From: Methylobacterium oryzihabitans
GTDB lineage: Bacteria > Pseudomonadota > Alphaproteobacteria > Rhizobiales > Beijerinckiaceae
Reading direction: 5' to 3'
Assembly (NCBI RefSeq): GCF_004004555.2
Contig: NZ_SACP01000001.1
Location: 186,001 to 250,000 of the forward strand
DNA length: 64,000 nucleotides
Part shown: piece after piece, positions 7,958-19,025 of the stretch
How positions within the stretch are numbered: the stretch's first letter is position 1
How the letters are laid out: every line of letters starts with the position of its first letter
Translations under genes and position numbers: made by a program
Notes under the pieces: generated by a model
The model's database searches: none
What the model was told of the DNA's origin: nothing
Seen by the model: the letters and a program-made list of their open reading frames with translations, nothing else

Positions 7958-9022
7958 AGTCCGCGGCGGCTGGGGCGGGCGGCGGGGCGGGCGGACCGCG
8001 CCGTCGAACTGCTTGCCGGGATAGGACGGCATCTGGGCGAGATCCGCGAAGCCCGGGATCGTCTCCATGTGGCGCACCATGCGGGCGCGCATCTCGGCGT
8101 CGGGCAGCGGGCCGCGCAAGGCCGCGATGTTGTCGCTGGCGTGGTCCGGGTTGGTGGTCGCCGGCAGCACGCAGGTGACGGCGGGGTGCGAGATCACCCA
8201 CTTGAGGAAGAACTGCGCCCAGGTGTCGGCGCCGATCTCGCGGGCGAAGTCGGGCAGCGGCCGGCCCTCGACGATCCGGAACAGGCGCGCCTTCTCGAAC
8301 GGCATGTTGACCAGCACCGCGATGCCGCGGTCGGCCGCCGCCTTGAGGATGCGGTCCTCGGCCTGCCGGGTGTGGATCGAGTAGTGGACCTGGACGGTGT
8401 CGATCTCGCCGCGCTCGACCCACTGCGCCAGGGCCGGGAAGTAGGGCAGTTCGTGGTGGGTCACGCCGACGAAGCGGATGCGCCCCTCCTGCTTCCAGGC
8501 ATTGAGCAGCGGCACCATGATGTCGACGTTGACGAGGCTGTGGACCTGCATCACGTCGATCCGCTCGCGCCACAGCCGCTGGCGCGACTGCTCCAGGCTG
8601 CGGCGGGCATGCGAGTCGTCGCCGAGATACTCGCCGGTGCTCCAGACCTTGTTGGTGATGAACAGGTCGTCGGTGATGCCGAGCGCCGTGGCGAAGTCGC
8701 CGACGCTGACCTCGGACATGCCATAGAGCGGCGAGGTGTCGACCACCCGGCCGCCGCCCTCGTAGAAGCGGCGCATCACCTCGCGCAGGTGCTCGCGCGG
8801 GCGGCCGGGCAGCACGTCGAAGGTGAGGTAGGTGCCCATCCCGACCGCCGGCAGGCGCTCGCCGGAGCGCGGCAGGGTCTTGAAGGCGAGGGCCGCGGAT
8901 CCCGCCGGCTGCGCCAGGGCGGCGGCCGGCGCGAGGGCGGGGGCCGCCGCGGCGGCCCCGAGGGCGCCGAGAACGGTGCGCCGCGAGGGCCGGGAAAAGG
9001 GGATCCGATCGGCGCTGTCCAC
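7955..9022 (-). CDS. Tat-exported aldo/keto reductase family protein
   Basis: The 355-residue protein starts with a twin-arginine signal: SRRTVLGALG followed by an alanine-rich hydrophobic stretch and a likely cleavage after ALAQPA. The mature part is an aldo/keto reductase (TIM barrel, NAD(P)H-dependent carbonyl reduction). It has GMGTYLTFDV, the catalytic Asp and Tyr in VVDTSPLYGMSE, Lys in FITNKVWS and His in QVHSLVN. A Tat signal suggests periplasmic action after folding with cofactor. The GTG start at 9022 is supported by CGGAG about 9 bases upstream. An uninterrupted frame continues far upstream but is antisense to other genes. The substrate is unknown. Confidence 0.85.
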   Translation of the reverse strand: MDSADRIPFSRPSRRTVLGALGAAAAAPALAPAAALAQPAGSAALAFKTLPRSGERLPAVGMGTYLTFDVLPGRPREHLREVMRRFYEGGGRVVDTSPLYGMSEVSVGDFATALGITDDLFITNKVWSTGEYLGDDSHARRSLEQSRQRLWRERIDVMQVHSLVNVDIMVPLLNAWKQEGRIRFVGVTHHELPYFPALAQWVERGEIDTVQVHYSIHTRQAEDRILKAAADRGIAVLVNMPFEKARLFRIVEGRPLPDFAREIGADTWAQFFLKWVISHPAVTCVLPATTNPDHASDNIAALRGPLPDAEMRARMVRHMETIPGFADLAQMPSYPGKQFDGAVRPPRRPPQPPRT

Positions 9023-9100
9023 TGGGCTGCTCCGGGCCGCTGCGAGGGGTACAACCCCTTGCAGGGCGCGGCAGGGCGTTGGCAAATCTGGGGTTGTTCC

Positions 9101-9130
9101 GCCCGCCACCGGCCTCAACCGGCGGCGGGC
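9101..9130 (+). promoter_or_regulatory. Stem-loop in the leader of the ABC-F gene
   Basis: GCCCGCC (9101-9107) pairs with GGCGGGC (9124-9130), and CCGG (9109-9112) pairs with CCGG (9119-9122), leaving a short loop. A smaller hairpin, AGGGGT-ACA-ACCCCT, lies at 9045-9059. No U-tract follows. Some ABC-F genes are controlled by attenuation; whether this one is cannot be decided here. Confidence 0.35.
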
Positions 9131-9166
9131 CTTGCGCCCCGTGGCGCTCACCCGCACAAGGCGGCC

Positions 9167-11032
9167 ATGCTCCGCGTCAACGACCTCACCTACCGGATCG
9201 GCGAGCGCCTGATCCTCGACCGCGCCAGCTTCGCGTTGCCCGAGCGGGCGCGGGTCGGCCTCGTCGGGCGCAACGGCGCCGGCAAGACCACCCTGTTCCG
9301 CCTCATCCTGGGCGAGATCGGCAGCGAGGGCGGCGAGATCGCCCTGCCCAAGGGCATCCGCATCGGCGCGGTGGCGCAGGAGGCGCCGGCCGGTCCCGAG
9401 ACCCTGCACGCGGTGGTGCTCGCCGCCGACACCGAGCGCGCCCGCCTGCTCGCCGAGGCCGAGACCGCCGAGGGCCTGCGCCGGGCCGAGATCGAAACCC
9501 GCCTCGTCGACATCGACGCCCACTCGGCCCCCGCGCGGGCGGCCGCGATCCTGCACGGCCTCGGGTTCGACGCGGCGGCGCAAGGACGCCCCTGCGCGGA
9601 CTTCTCCGGCGGCTGGCGCATGCGCGTCGCGCTCGCCGCCGTGCTCTTTTCCGAGCCCGACCTTCTCCTCCTCGACGAGCCGACCAACTACCTCGACATC
9701 GAGGGCACCCTCTGGCTCTACGACTACCTCGAACGCTATCCCCGCGCCGCGATCGTCATCAGCCACGACCGCGACCTGCTCGACACCTCGGTCGACCACA
9801 TCCTCCACCTCGACCGCGGCGGGCTCACGCTCTATCGCGGCGGCTACACCTCGTTCGCCCGCCAGCTCTCGGAGAAGCGGGTCCTCCAGGCCAAGGCGAA
9901 GGCCAAGCAGGAGGCCGAGCGCGCCCACCTCCAGAGCTTCATCGACCGCTTCAAGGCCAAGGCGACCAAGGCCCGGCAGGCGCAGTCGCGGATGAAGCGG
10001 CTCGCCAAGATGGAGCCGATCGCGGCGCTGATCGAGGACGACGTGCCGGTGATCCACCTGCCGAGCCCGCCCCGGGTGCTGTCGCCGCCTCTCGTCAGCA
10101 TGGAGCGGGTCTCGGCCGGCTACGGCGACCGCACCATCCTCAGCGGCCTCAACCTGACGCTCGCCCCCGACGACCGGGTGGCGCTGCTCGGCGCCAACGG
10201 CAACGGCAAGTCGACCTTCTGCAAGCTCATCGGCGGGCGCCTCGCGCCGCTCGCGGGCGAGCTGCGCCGCTCGGGCAAGATGGACGTCGCCTATTTCGCC
10301 CAGCACCAGCTCGACGAGCTGCGCCCGGCCGAGAGCGCCTACGCCCATGTCCGCGACCTGATGCCGGACGTGCCGGAAGCCCGGGTGCGGGCGGCGGCCG
10401 CCCGCCTCGGCTTCGACAGCCGCAAGGCTGACACGCCAGTGTCGCAGCTCTCCGGCGGCGAGAAGGCGCGCCTGCTGATGGGGCTCGCGGCCTTCCACGG
10501 CCCCCACCTGCTGATCCTCGACGAGCCGACCAACCACCTCGACATCGAGAGCCGGCAGGCCCTGATCGAGGCGATCAACGACTACGAGGGCGCGGTGATC
10601 CTGGTCAGCCACGACCGCTTCCTGGTCGAGGCCTGCGCCGACCGGCTCTGGCTCGTCGGCAACGGCAGCGTGAAGCCCTACGACGGCGACATGGACGATT
10701 ACCGCCGCCTCGTCCTCGCCGGCCCCGAACCGGAGACGGCGCGGGCGACCGAACCGTCCGGCGGCGCCAGGGCGGTCGAGCGCCGCTCCAACGCCGAGCG
10801 AAGGGCGGCGCTCGCCCCGGTGCGGCGCCGGCTCGACGCGGTCGAGGCCCGGATGGAGAAGCTGTCGGGCGCCATCGCCAAGATCGACGCGGCGCTCGAG
10901 GACGGCAGCGCGTTCCGGTCCGACCCGGCCAAGGCCGGCGACCTCGCGCGGATGCGGGCCGAGGCCGCCGCCGCGCTCGCCACCGCCGAGGAGGAGTGGC
11001 TCGCGCTGAGCGCCGAACTGGAGGGCGCGTGA
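9167..11032 (+). CDS. ABC-F family ATP-binding protein (Uup/YheS-like)
   Basis: The 621-residue cytosolic protein has two ABC cassettes and no membrane domain, the hallmark of ABC-F translation factors that bind the ribosomal E site. Cassette one has Walker A GRNGAGKTT (residues 34-42), signature FSGGWRMR and Walker B LLLLDEPTNYLD. Cassette two has GANGNGKST (about 342), LSGGEKARL and LLILDEPTNHLD. A basic, Lys/Ala-rich linker between them (the P-site tRNA interaction region of the family) reads QAKAKAKQEAERAHLQSF. A C-terminal coiled-coil tail follows. The start ATG 9167 immediately precedes the conserved MLRVNDLTYRIG. The precise subfamily is uncertain. Confidence 0.88.
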   Translation: MLRVNDLTYRIGERLILDRASFALPERARVGLVGRNGAGKTTLFRLILGEIGSEGGEIALPKGIRIGAVAQEAPAGPETLHAVVLAADTERARLLAEAETAEGLRRAEIETRLVDIDAHSAPARAAAILHGLGFDAAAQGRPCADFSGGWRMRVALAAVLFSEPDLLLLDEPTNYLDIEGTLWLYDYLERYPRAAIVISHDRDLLDTSVDHILHLDRGGLTLYRGGYTSFARQLSEKRVLQAKAKAKQEAERAHLQSFIDRFKAKATKARQAQSRMKRLAKMEPIAALIEDDVPVIHLPSPPRVLSPPLVSMERVSAGYGDRTILSGLNLTLAPDDRVALLGANGNGKSTFCKLIGGRLAPLAGELRRSGKMDVAYFAQHQLDELRPAESAYAHVRDLMPDVPEARVRAAAARLGFDSRKADTPVSQLSGGEKARLLMGLAAFHGPHLLILDEPTNHLDIESRQALIEAINDYEGAVILVSHDRFLVEACADRLWLVGNGSVKPYDGDMDDYRRLVLAGPEPETARATEPSGGARAVERRSNAERRAALAPVRRRLDAVEARMEKLSGAIAKIDAALEDGSAFRSDPAKAGDLARMRAEAAAALATAEEEWLALSAELEGA

Positions 11033-11230
11033 GGGTCCGGCAGGATCGATTTCGAATAAATAAAAAGCGGCACGTTCGAGCAGCGCTCGTCCGTGCAGCA
11101 TAAATACAACCGCCCACAGAATTGAAACCGACAGTCTAGACCTGTTCCAGGCTGCTGGAGCATCAGTCTTGTCCGCGGCGACGCGGGGGATAGACAGAGG
11201 GGATCGTCGTCGTCTTCGGAGGCTTCGCCC

Positions 11231-13447
11231 GTGCCCCTGCGTCCTGCCGCGTTCCCGCTCCACCGTCCGCCGGCCCGCCGCCGGCTCGCCGTCCTGCTCG
11301 GCACGGTCGCGCTGACCGTACCCGCGGCGGCGCAGGACTCGACCATCCAGCTCCAGGAGATCGACGTGGCGGGGGCCCGCCCGGCCGAGACCGGCCCGGC
11401 CCGCGGCAACGGTGCCGTCACCAGCGGCGGCGGCGGGGGGCCGAGCGGCGTCGTCGGCTACACCGCCAAGGCGAGCCCGACCGCGACCAAGACCAACACG
11501 CCGCTGATCGAGACGCCGCAATCGGTCTCGGTCGTGACCCGCCAGCAGCTCGACGAGCGCAACGTCCAGGACCTCAACCAGGCGCTCGCCTACGCGCCCG
11601 GCACCTCGACCGACGTGTTCGGCTTCGACCCGCGCTTCGACGCCTTCTACATCCGCGGCTTCTCGGCCACCTACGACGGCGTTTTTCGCGATGGCTTGCG
11701 GCAGGCGGCGGTCGGGCTGGCGGTGCCGCGCATCGAGCCCTACGGCACCGAGGCGGTGACGATCCTGCGCGGGCCGGCCTCGGGCCTCTACGGCCTCGGC
11801 TCGCCCGGCGGCATCGTCGACGTGACCAGCAAGCGCCCGGTCTTCGCGCGGTTCGGCGAGGCCTGGTTCCAGGCCGGCAACTACGACCGGTTCCAGGGCA
11901 ATTTCGATTTCGGCGGTCCGGTCGAGGGCTCGGACGGCACCATGGCCTACCGGCTCACCGGCGTCGTGCGCCGGTCCGACACCTTCCTGCCCGGGGCCGC
12001 CGACGACCGGTTCAACATCGCGCCGGCCTTCACCTGGAGACCCTCGGCCGACACCACCCTGACGATCCTCACCGAGTTCCAGAACTCGAAGCTGCCCGGC
12101 ACCTCGGCGTTCTACAACTTCCCGAACTATCGCGTCTCGCGCTACTATCAGGGCGATCCGGCCTTCAACGCCTTTACCCAGCAGCAATACCGCGTCGGCT
12201 ACGCCTTCGAGCACAAGTTCGGCCCGGACCTGATCTTCCGCCAGAATTTTCGCTATTACGGCGTCAACGGCGACTTCCCCTATGTCCAGATCGACGGCGT
12301 CACCGGCCTGACGGCGGAACGCTCGACCGGCCTGTTCATCGAGAACCTGCACTCGGTCGCGCTCGACACGCAGCTGGAGGGCCGCTTCGCCACCGGCCCG
12401 GTGAGCCACACGCTGCTCGGCGGCGTCGACTACCTGCACTACACCTGGGACCGCCTCGCCGGCCTCGGCACGGCGCCGGACCTCGACCTCGCCAGCCTCA
12501 ATTACGGCCGCCAGTTCATCCCGCGGCCGACCCTGAACATCACGGCGAACCAGAGCCAGGATCAGGTCGGCCTCTACCTGCAGGAGCAGGCGAAGTGGGA
12601 CCGGTGGATCCTGACGCTCACGGGGCGGCACGACTGGGTGTCGTCGGGCACCCGCAGCAGCTTCGCCGGCGTGCCGGGCACGCCGCAGGACCAGACCGAC
12701 GGCGCCTTCACCGGCCGCGTCGGCCTCAACTACCGGCTGGCGCCGGGCCTCGTGCCCTATGCGAGCTACGCCACCACCTTCACGCCGCAGGTCGGCGCCG
12801 ACTTCTTCGGCCGCGCCTTCAAGCCGGCGACCGGCGACCAGATCGAGGCCGGCATCAAGGCCGAGATCCCCGACACCAACATCACCGCCGCCTTCGCGGG
12901 CTTCGACATCACGCAGTCGAGCATCCTGCGCCAGGACCCGAACAGCTTCGCCAACCAGGTCGCGACCGGGGAGGTCCGCTCGAAGGGCTTCGAGGCCGAG
13001 CTCGTGGCGAATTTCGGGCCCGGCACCAACCTGACCTTCGCTTACACACACCTCGACTTCCGCTTCGTGCGCCAGACCTCGCTGGTCACGCAGGCGCCGA
13101 TCGACGGCAACGCCCTCTCGGGCATCCCCGGCGACACGATCAAGGTGTTCGGAACCTACCTGTTCCCGCCGAGCTCGCCGCTCTCCGGCCTCCAGATCGG
13201 CGCCGGCATCCGCTATGCCGGCCCGAGCTTCGCCGACGACGAGAACACCGCCCGCAACAAGGCCGTGACTCTGGTCGATGCGCTGGTCGCCTACGACTTC
13301 GCGGCACTCGACCCGAAGTACAAGGGCTTCCGGGCACAGATCAATGCGTTCAACCTGTTCGACCGCGACTACACCAACTGCCAGGCCGGCTTCTGCTACC
13401 GGGGCGCGCCCGCGACCGTCATCGGCAGCCTGATCTACCGCTGGTGA
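11231..13447 (+). CDS. TonB-dependent siderophore receptor
   Basis: The 738-residue outer-membrane receptor has a signal peptide ending near AAAQ (about residue 36), a TonB-box-like segment QLQEIDVAG, and a plug domain. The plug carries the siderophore-receptor signature ETPQSVSVVTRQQLDERN and later RGPASGLYGLGSPGGIVDV. A 22-strand barrel follows, ending in the aromatic RGAPATVIGSLIYRW. This length and plug type match FhuA/FpvA-like ferric siderophore importers energised by TonB-ExbBD. GTG 11231 has GGAGG about 8 bases upstream. The preceding 198 bases (11033-11230) are relatively AT-rich and probably hold the promoter; I could not pick out a convincing Fur or Irr site. The ligand is unknown. 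Confidence 0.9.
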   Translation: MPLRPAAFPLHRPPARRRLAVLLGTVALTVPAAAQDSTIQLQEIDVAGARPAETGPARGNGAVTSGGGGGPSGVVGYTAKASPTATKTNTPLIETPQSVSVVTRQQLDERNVQDLNQALAYAPGTSTDVFGFDPRFDAFYIRGFSATYDGVFRDGLRQAAVGLAVPRIEPYGTEAVTILRGPASGLYGLGSPGGIVDVTSKRPVFARFGEAWFQAGNYDRFQGNFDFGGPVEGSDGTMAYRLTGVVRRSDTFLPGAADDRFNIAPAFTWRPSADTTLTILTEFQNSKLPGTSAFYNFPNYRVSRYYQGDPAFNAFTQQQYRVGYAFEHKFGPDLIFRQNFRYYGVNGDFPYVQIDGVTGLTAERSTGLFIENLHSVALDTQLEGRFATGPVSHTLLGGVDYLHYTWDRLAGLGTAPDLDLASLNYGRQFIPRPTLNITANQSQDQVGLYLQEQAKWDRWILTLTGRHDWVSSGTRSSFAGVPGTPQDQTDGAFTGRVGLNYRLAPGLVPYASYATTFTPQVGADFFGRAFKPATGDQIEAGIKAEIPDTNITAAFAGFDITQSSILRQDPNSFANQVATGEVRSKGFEAELVANFGPGTNLTFAYTHLDFRFVRQTSLVTQAPIDGNALSGIPGDTIKVFGTYLFPPSSPLSGLQIGAGIRYAGPSFADDENTARNKAVTLVDALVAYDFAALDPKYKGFRAQINAFNLFDRDYTNCQAGFCYRGAPATVIGSLIYRW

Positions 13448-13526
13448 GCCGGCGGCGCGGGGTAGGACGGGGAGGAACATATACACGGGGGGAGCATTGT
13501 CCGGCATTCCCGGAGGCAGCCGGCCG

Positions 13527-14363
13527 ATGGCCCAGCAGATCCCCTTGTCGCCCGATTCCGTGGTCCCGGTCGCGTCCGATCCGGACGGGACCCACCCGGT
13601 CGCCGCCGACCTCGCGTACCAGCGCCACGTTCTCGTCAACGTGGCCTATGTCGGGACCCCGGGCGCCGGCGACCGCAACTGGGTCCTGGTCGATGCCGGG
13701 GTGTTCGGGTCCGGCCCGGCGATCCGCAGGGCCGCGGCGGCGCGCTTCGGCGCCGATGCCCGCCCGGCGGCGATCCTCCTCACCCACGGCCATTTCGACC
13801 ATGTCGGCGTACTGGAGGATCTGGCGCGCGACTGGGACGCCCCGGTCTGGGCGCACCCCCGCGAGATCCCCTATCTCGACGGCTCGACCGCCTACCCGCC
13901 GGCCGATCCCGGCGCCGGCGGCGGTCTGGTGGCGCGGCTTTCGCCGCTGTTTCCGCGCTCGCCCGTCGACGTGTCGGAGCGCCTGCACCGCCTGCCCGAG
14001 GACGGCACGGTGCCGCCCCTGCCGGGCTGGCGCTGGATCCCCACGCCGGGCCACACGCCCGGCCACGTCTCGTTCTGGCGCGAGGCCGACCGGGCGCTGA
14101 TCGCCGGCGACGCCGTCATCACCACCGCCCAGGAATCGGCCTACGCGGTCGCGGTGCAGGAGCCCGAGCTGCACGGGCCGCCCGCCTACTTCACCCCGGA
14201 CTGGGCGGCGGCGGAGTGCTCGGTGCGCGCCCTCGCCGCACTGGAGCCGGATCTCGCCGTCACCGGCCATGGCCGCGCCGCCCGGGGGCCGGGCCTGCGC
14301 GCCGCCCTCCACGCCCTCGCGCGCGACTTCCGCACCGTCGCGGTGCCGAAGGGGCGGGGCTGA
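13527..14363 (+). CDS. Metallo-beta-lactamase-fold hydrolase
   Basis: The 278-residue protein contains the zinc motif HGHFDH (His87, His89, Asp91, His92), the third-ligand region TPGHTPGHVSFW, the bridging Asp in IAGDAVIT, and a final His in VTGHGRA. These are the landmarks of MBL-fold hydrolases such as glyoxalase II-like thioesterases, lactonases and related enzymes. No signal peptide is seen, so it should be cytosolic. ATG 13527 was chosen over TTG 13497 because GGAGG lies about 10 bases before it. The substrate cannot be inferred; the neighbouring TonB receptor may be coincidental. Confidence 0.82.
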   Translation: MAQQIPLSPDSVVPVASDPDGTHPVAADLAYQRHVLVNVAYVGTPGAGDRNWVLVDAGVFGSGPAIRRAAAARFGADARPAAILLTHGHFDHVGVLEDLARDWDAPVWAHPREIPYLDGSTAYPPADPGAGGGLVARLSPLFPRSPVDVSERLHRLPEDGTVPPLPGWRWIPTPGHTPGHVSFWREADRALIAGDAVITTAQESAYAVAVQEPELHGPPAYFTPDWAAAECSVRALAALEPDLAVTGHGRAARGPGLRAALHALARDFRTVAVPKGRG

Positions 14364-14420
14364 GCCATGGATCGGCCGGGGCCCGGCCGCGTTGTCCGCT
14401 CGCTACAGGGAGAGACGTCC

Positions 14421-14585
14421 ATGAGAACCCTCGCCATCGCCGCCGTGCTGATGCTCGCCGCCGGCCCGGTCCTGGCCCAGGGCCGGCCCGCCGGCTCGTC
14501 CTCGGCCGCCTCCGGCAACGCCGAGAGCAACAACAAGCCCGCCGCCAACAGCGCCGGCGGAACGAGCGGCACCGGCGGGAAATAA
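14421..14585 (+). CDS. Small exported protein of unknown function
   Basis: The 54-residue product has a clear signal peptide (MRTLAIAAVLMLAAGPVLAQ). The mature tail of about 34 residues is composed almost only of Gly, Ser, Ala and Asn (SSSAASGNAESNN and following). The ATG has GGGAGAG about 9 bases upstream. It follows the MBL hydrolase by 57 bases and converges on mutL. I do not recognise a family; the tail looks disordered. Confidence 0.6.
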   Translation: MRTLAIAAVLMLAAGPVLAQGRPAGSSSAASGNAESNNKPAANSAGGTSGTGGK

Positions 14586-14621
14586 GGAACGGTCAGCGCC
14601 GCGGCATCCGTCCCGACAGCG

Positions 14622-16481
<1,860 letters not shown>

Positions 16482-16794
16482 GACCGGAATATAGGGGGCT
16501 CGGTCTGGCCTGCGAAGGCGCCCGCGGCGCCGGGGATCCGCCGCCGTGGAACCCCGGTCCCGTCCGGCCGTTGGCTTGGCGGTTGGAACGGCTCGGCAGC
16601 CGGGGACCCGCCCGGCTCCGATCGGGAGGCGCCCCGCACCGGTGTCGGCCGTTCCGCCGCACGACGTCGCCAAGCATGACACCGTCATGGCGGCGGACGC
16701 AAAGCCTGAGGGGGCGGCGCGCCCGCGGACGAATGCCCGGTCGGCTCCGGTCGGTCGCGGGTGCGGAACGTCACGTCAGACCACGAGGCCCCCG

Positions 16795-17244
16795 ATGCAT
16801 CGTTTCGCCCTGCCCTTCCTCGCCCTCGCCGGGTTGAGCGCCCCGGCGCTCGCGCAGCAGCCCGGCCTGTCCGGCCGGCCGCCGGCGCTGCTCGTCCACG
16901 GCAATTACTGCGGGCCCGGCAACAACGCGCCGCTGCCGCCGGTCGATGCCCTCGACGCCGCCTGCGCCCGCCACGACGCCTGCACGCCCCGCGGCGGCCT
17001 GCCGTCCCGCGCCTGCAACCTGCGGCTCCAGCGCGAGGCGGAGCTGATCTCCCGCGATCCGCGCCAGCCCGACGACCTGCGGGCGATGGCGGGCTTCATC
17101 GCGGTCGGAGTCGGCATGATCCCGTCCGGCTCGGGCTTCGCCGTCGCCGCCCCGGCCGCTCCCGTCCCCGCCGGCGGCGTGCGGGCGGCGACCCACGCCC
17201 CCGCCCTCCTCGACGACCCCGATGCCGGGGAGGGCGACGACTGA
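16795..17244 (+). CDS. Secreted phospholipase A2-like protein
   Basis: The 149-residue protein has a signal peptide (MHRFALPFLALAGLSAPALA, cleavage near Gln21). A segment resembling the phospholipase A2 catalytic site follows: YCGPGN (residues 38-43, calcium-loop-like) and LDAACARHDAC (53-63), giving the CxxHDxC pattern with His60 and Asp61. Four further Cys or half-Cys positions could form disulphides. PLA2 enzymes release the sn-2 fatty acid of phospholipids; bacterial examples are small and secreted. The C-terminal 50 residues are Ala/Pro-rich without recognisable motifs. GAGG lies about 7 bases before the ATG. Enzymatic activity is inference from the motif. Confidence 0.65.
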   Translation: MHRFALPFLALAGLSAPALAQQPGLSGRPPALLVHGNYCGPGNNAPLPPVDALDAACARHDACTPRGGLPSRACNLRLQREAELISRDPRQPDDLRAMAGFIAVGVGMIPSGSGFAVAAPAAPVPAGGVRAATHAPALLDDPDAGEGDD

Positions 17245-17253
17245 ACGTCGCGC

Positions 17254-18000
17254 TCAGTCGTCCGAGCCGCCGGCGCGCCCGCGCGGGTAGCCGAGATCCA
17301 GGGCGATCACCGCCGCCAGCGTCATCGCGGCGAGGGCGTACCAGGTGATCGCGTAGACGAGGTGGTCGTTGCGGAACGCCACCACCGTGAGGCCGCCGAC
17401 CGGCAGGATCCCGGGGGCGGTCGCCTCGGCGTCGACGAAGTAGGGCGCGACCTCGCTCAAGCCCCGGGACCGTGCCAGGGCGGCGACGTCGCGGGAGTAC
17501 CAGCGGTCCGCGGCCGGATCGTTGCTGCGCAGGAAGGCGCCGCCGGGCTCGCTCGGCCGCAGCAGTCCGGTCAGCGTCACCGGCCCCTCGGGCCGCTGCC
17601 AGCCGGCCGGGTCGCGCCGGTCGGCCGGCACGAAGCCGCGGTTGACCAGCACGTCGAAGCCCTCCGGGGTGTGGAGCGGTGTGACGACCCAGTAGCCGCC
17701 GCCGAGCGCCGTCACCGCCTGCACCAGGGCGGTGCGGTCGTGCCGGAAGCGGCCGGTCAGGGTCAGGCGGCGATAGGCGTCGCCGGGGCCGATCGCCGGC
17801 CACTCCGCCGGGCCGGGCGGCGGCCCCGGGGGGGCGTGCAGCCGGGCCTCGACCCGGGCGATCAGATCGAGCTTCCAGGCCCGGCGCTGCACCTGCCAGG
17901 TGCCGAGCCCGACGAGCGCCGCCACGAGGGCGAGGCCGACGAGGTTGAGCACGACGAGGCCCGCACGGGAGCGCCGCGCGGGCCTGGGGCCGGAGGCCAT
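17254..18000 (-). CDS. SURF1 family cytochrome oxidase assembly protein
   Basis: The 248-residue protein has the SURF1/Shy1 layout: one N-terminal transmembrane helix (GLVVLNLVGLALVAALVGLG), the motif GTWQVQRRAWKLDLI, a periplasmic domain with VNRGFVPADRRDP, and a C-terminal helix in YAITWYALAAMTLAAVIAL. SURF1 proteins help insert haem into haem-copper oxidases. It lies 13 bases downstream of cyoD on the same strand and is probably the last gene of the cyo operon, so its client is likely the bo-type quinol oxidase encoded beside it. It converges on the PLA2-like gene with a 9-base gap. Confidence 0.88.
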   Translation of the reverse strand: MASGPRPARRSRAGLVVLNLVGLALVAALVGLGTWQVQRRAWKLDLIARVEARLHAPPGPPPGPAEWPAIGPGDAYRRLTLTGRFRHDRTALVQAVTALGGGYWVVTPLHTPEGFDVLVNRGFVPADRRDPAGWQRPEGPVTLTGLLRPSEPGGAFLRSNDPAADRWYSRDVAALARSRGLSEVAPYFVDAEATAPGILPVGGLTVVAFRNDHLVYAITWYALAAMTLAAVIALDLGYPRGRAGGSDD

Positions 18001-18013
18001 CGGGCGGTCCGCC

Positions 18014-18400
18014 TCAGGGATGGCGGTGCAGGACGTCGCCCGGCGCCAGCGGCATCATGTTGGTGTTGAGGTGGTGCATGACCCACAGCGAGCCGGTGAG
18101 GGTGATGACCACCAGCACGATCGTGAAGATCAGCGCCAGCACGGTCCAGCCCCCTTCCGAGCTGGTGTTCATGTGCAGGAAGTAGACCATGTGGACCACG
18201 ATCTGCACCACCGCGAACGCCATGACGACGAGGCCGGTCCACAGCGCGCTGTCGATCGGGCGGGCCATCACCAGGGCGAACGGGATCGCGGTGAGGATGA
18301 CCGACAGCACGAAGCCGGTGACGTAGCCCCGGAACGAGCCATGGCTCGCCTCGTGGTGGCCGTGCCCGTCGCCGTGGTGGGCCGAGTCGGCCGCGCTCAT
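18014..18400 (-). CDS. cyoD: Cytochrome o ubiquinol oxidase subunit IV
   Basis: The 128-residue protein has a His-rich N-terminus ([15 protein letters not shown]) and three predicted transmembrane helices, the size and layout of CyoD. Conserved-looking features are [16 protein letters not shown] and [10 protein letters not shown]. It is a small accessory subunit that stabilises the Cu(B) site of the oxidase. Its ATG overlaps the cyoC stop by 4 bases (ATGA), indicating translational coupling. Confidence 0.92.
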   Translation of the reverse strand: MSAADSAHHGDGHGHHEASHGSFRGYVTGFVLSVILTAIPFALVMARPIDSALWTGLVVMAFAVVQIVVHMVYFLHMNTSSEGGWTVLALIFTIVLVVITLTGSLWVMHHLNTNMMPLAPGDVLHRHP

Positions 18401-19020
18401 TGCAGGACTCCCATCAGGTAGACGAAGGTGAACACGCCGATCCAGATCACGTCGAGGAAGTGCCAGAACATCGACAGGCACATCAGCCGGCGCCTGTTCT
18501 CGGGGATCAGCCCGCGCTGGTGGACCTGCACCATCAGGGTGGCGAGCCAGACGAGGCCGAAGGTGACGTGCAGGCCGTGGGTGCCGACGAGGGCGAAGAA
18601 CGACGACAGGAAGGCGCTGCGGGTCGGGCCCGCCCCCTCGTGGATGAGGTGGGCGAACTCGTAGAGCTCGATGGCGATGAAGGCGGCGCCGAACAGGCCG
18701 GTGATGGCCAGCCAGCGCTGGGTCATCGGCTGGTTGCCCTTGTCCATCTCCAGCATGGCGAAGCCGTAGGTGATGGACGAGAACAGCAGCATCGCGGTGT
18801 TGAGCGCCACCAGCGGCAGCTCGAACAGGTCGCTCGGCGACGGCCCGGCCGCGTAGCTGCGGCCGAGCACCCCGTAGGTGGCGAACAGCACCGCGAAGAT
18901 GAGGCAGTCGCTCATCAGGTAGATCCAGAACCCGAGCAGGGTTCCGTTCTCCGGGTGGTGGTCCTCCTCCTGGTGGAAGACCGGGGCGGTCCCGGGAGGA
19001 GCGGTGTCGGTGTGCATCAT
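18397..19020 (-). CDS. cyoC: Cytochrome o ubiquinol oxidase subunit III
   Basis: The 207-residue membrane protein has five predicted helices and the subunit III signatures [20 protein letters not shown] and [13 protein letters not shown]. It is a structural subunit of the bo3-type oxidase. The sequence begins with two consecutive Met codons (19020 and 19017); either could serve. It starts 5 bases after the cyoB stop and overlaps cyoD by 4 bases. Confidence 0.93.
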   Translation of the reverse strand: MMHTDTAPPGTAPVFHQEEDHHPENGTLLGFWIYLMSDCLIFAVLFATYGVLGRSYAAGPSPSDLFELPLVALNTAMLLFSSITYGFAMLEMDKGNQPMTQRWLAITGLFGAAFIAIELYEFAHLIHEGAGPTRSAFLSSFFALVGTHGLHVTFGLVWLATLMVQVHQRGLIPENRRRLMCLSMFWHFLDVIWIGVFTFVYLMGVLQ

Positions 19021-19025
19021 CGGGG

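Noticed and set aside
7955..13639. A 1894-residue open frame on the minus strand
   Set aside because: Only its last 355 codons encode the aldo/keto reductase. The rest is antisense to ABC-F and TonB-receptor genes and reads as Arg/Ala/Gly-rich low-complexity sequence caused by high GC.
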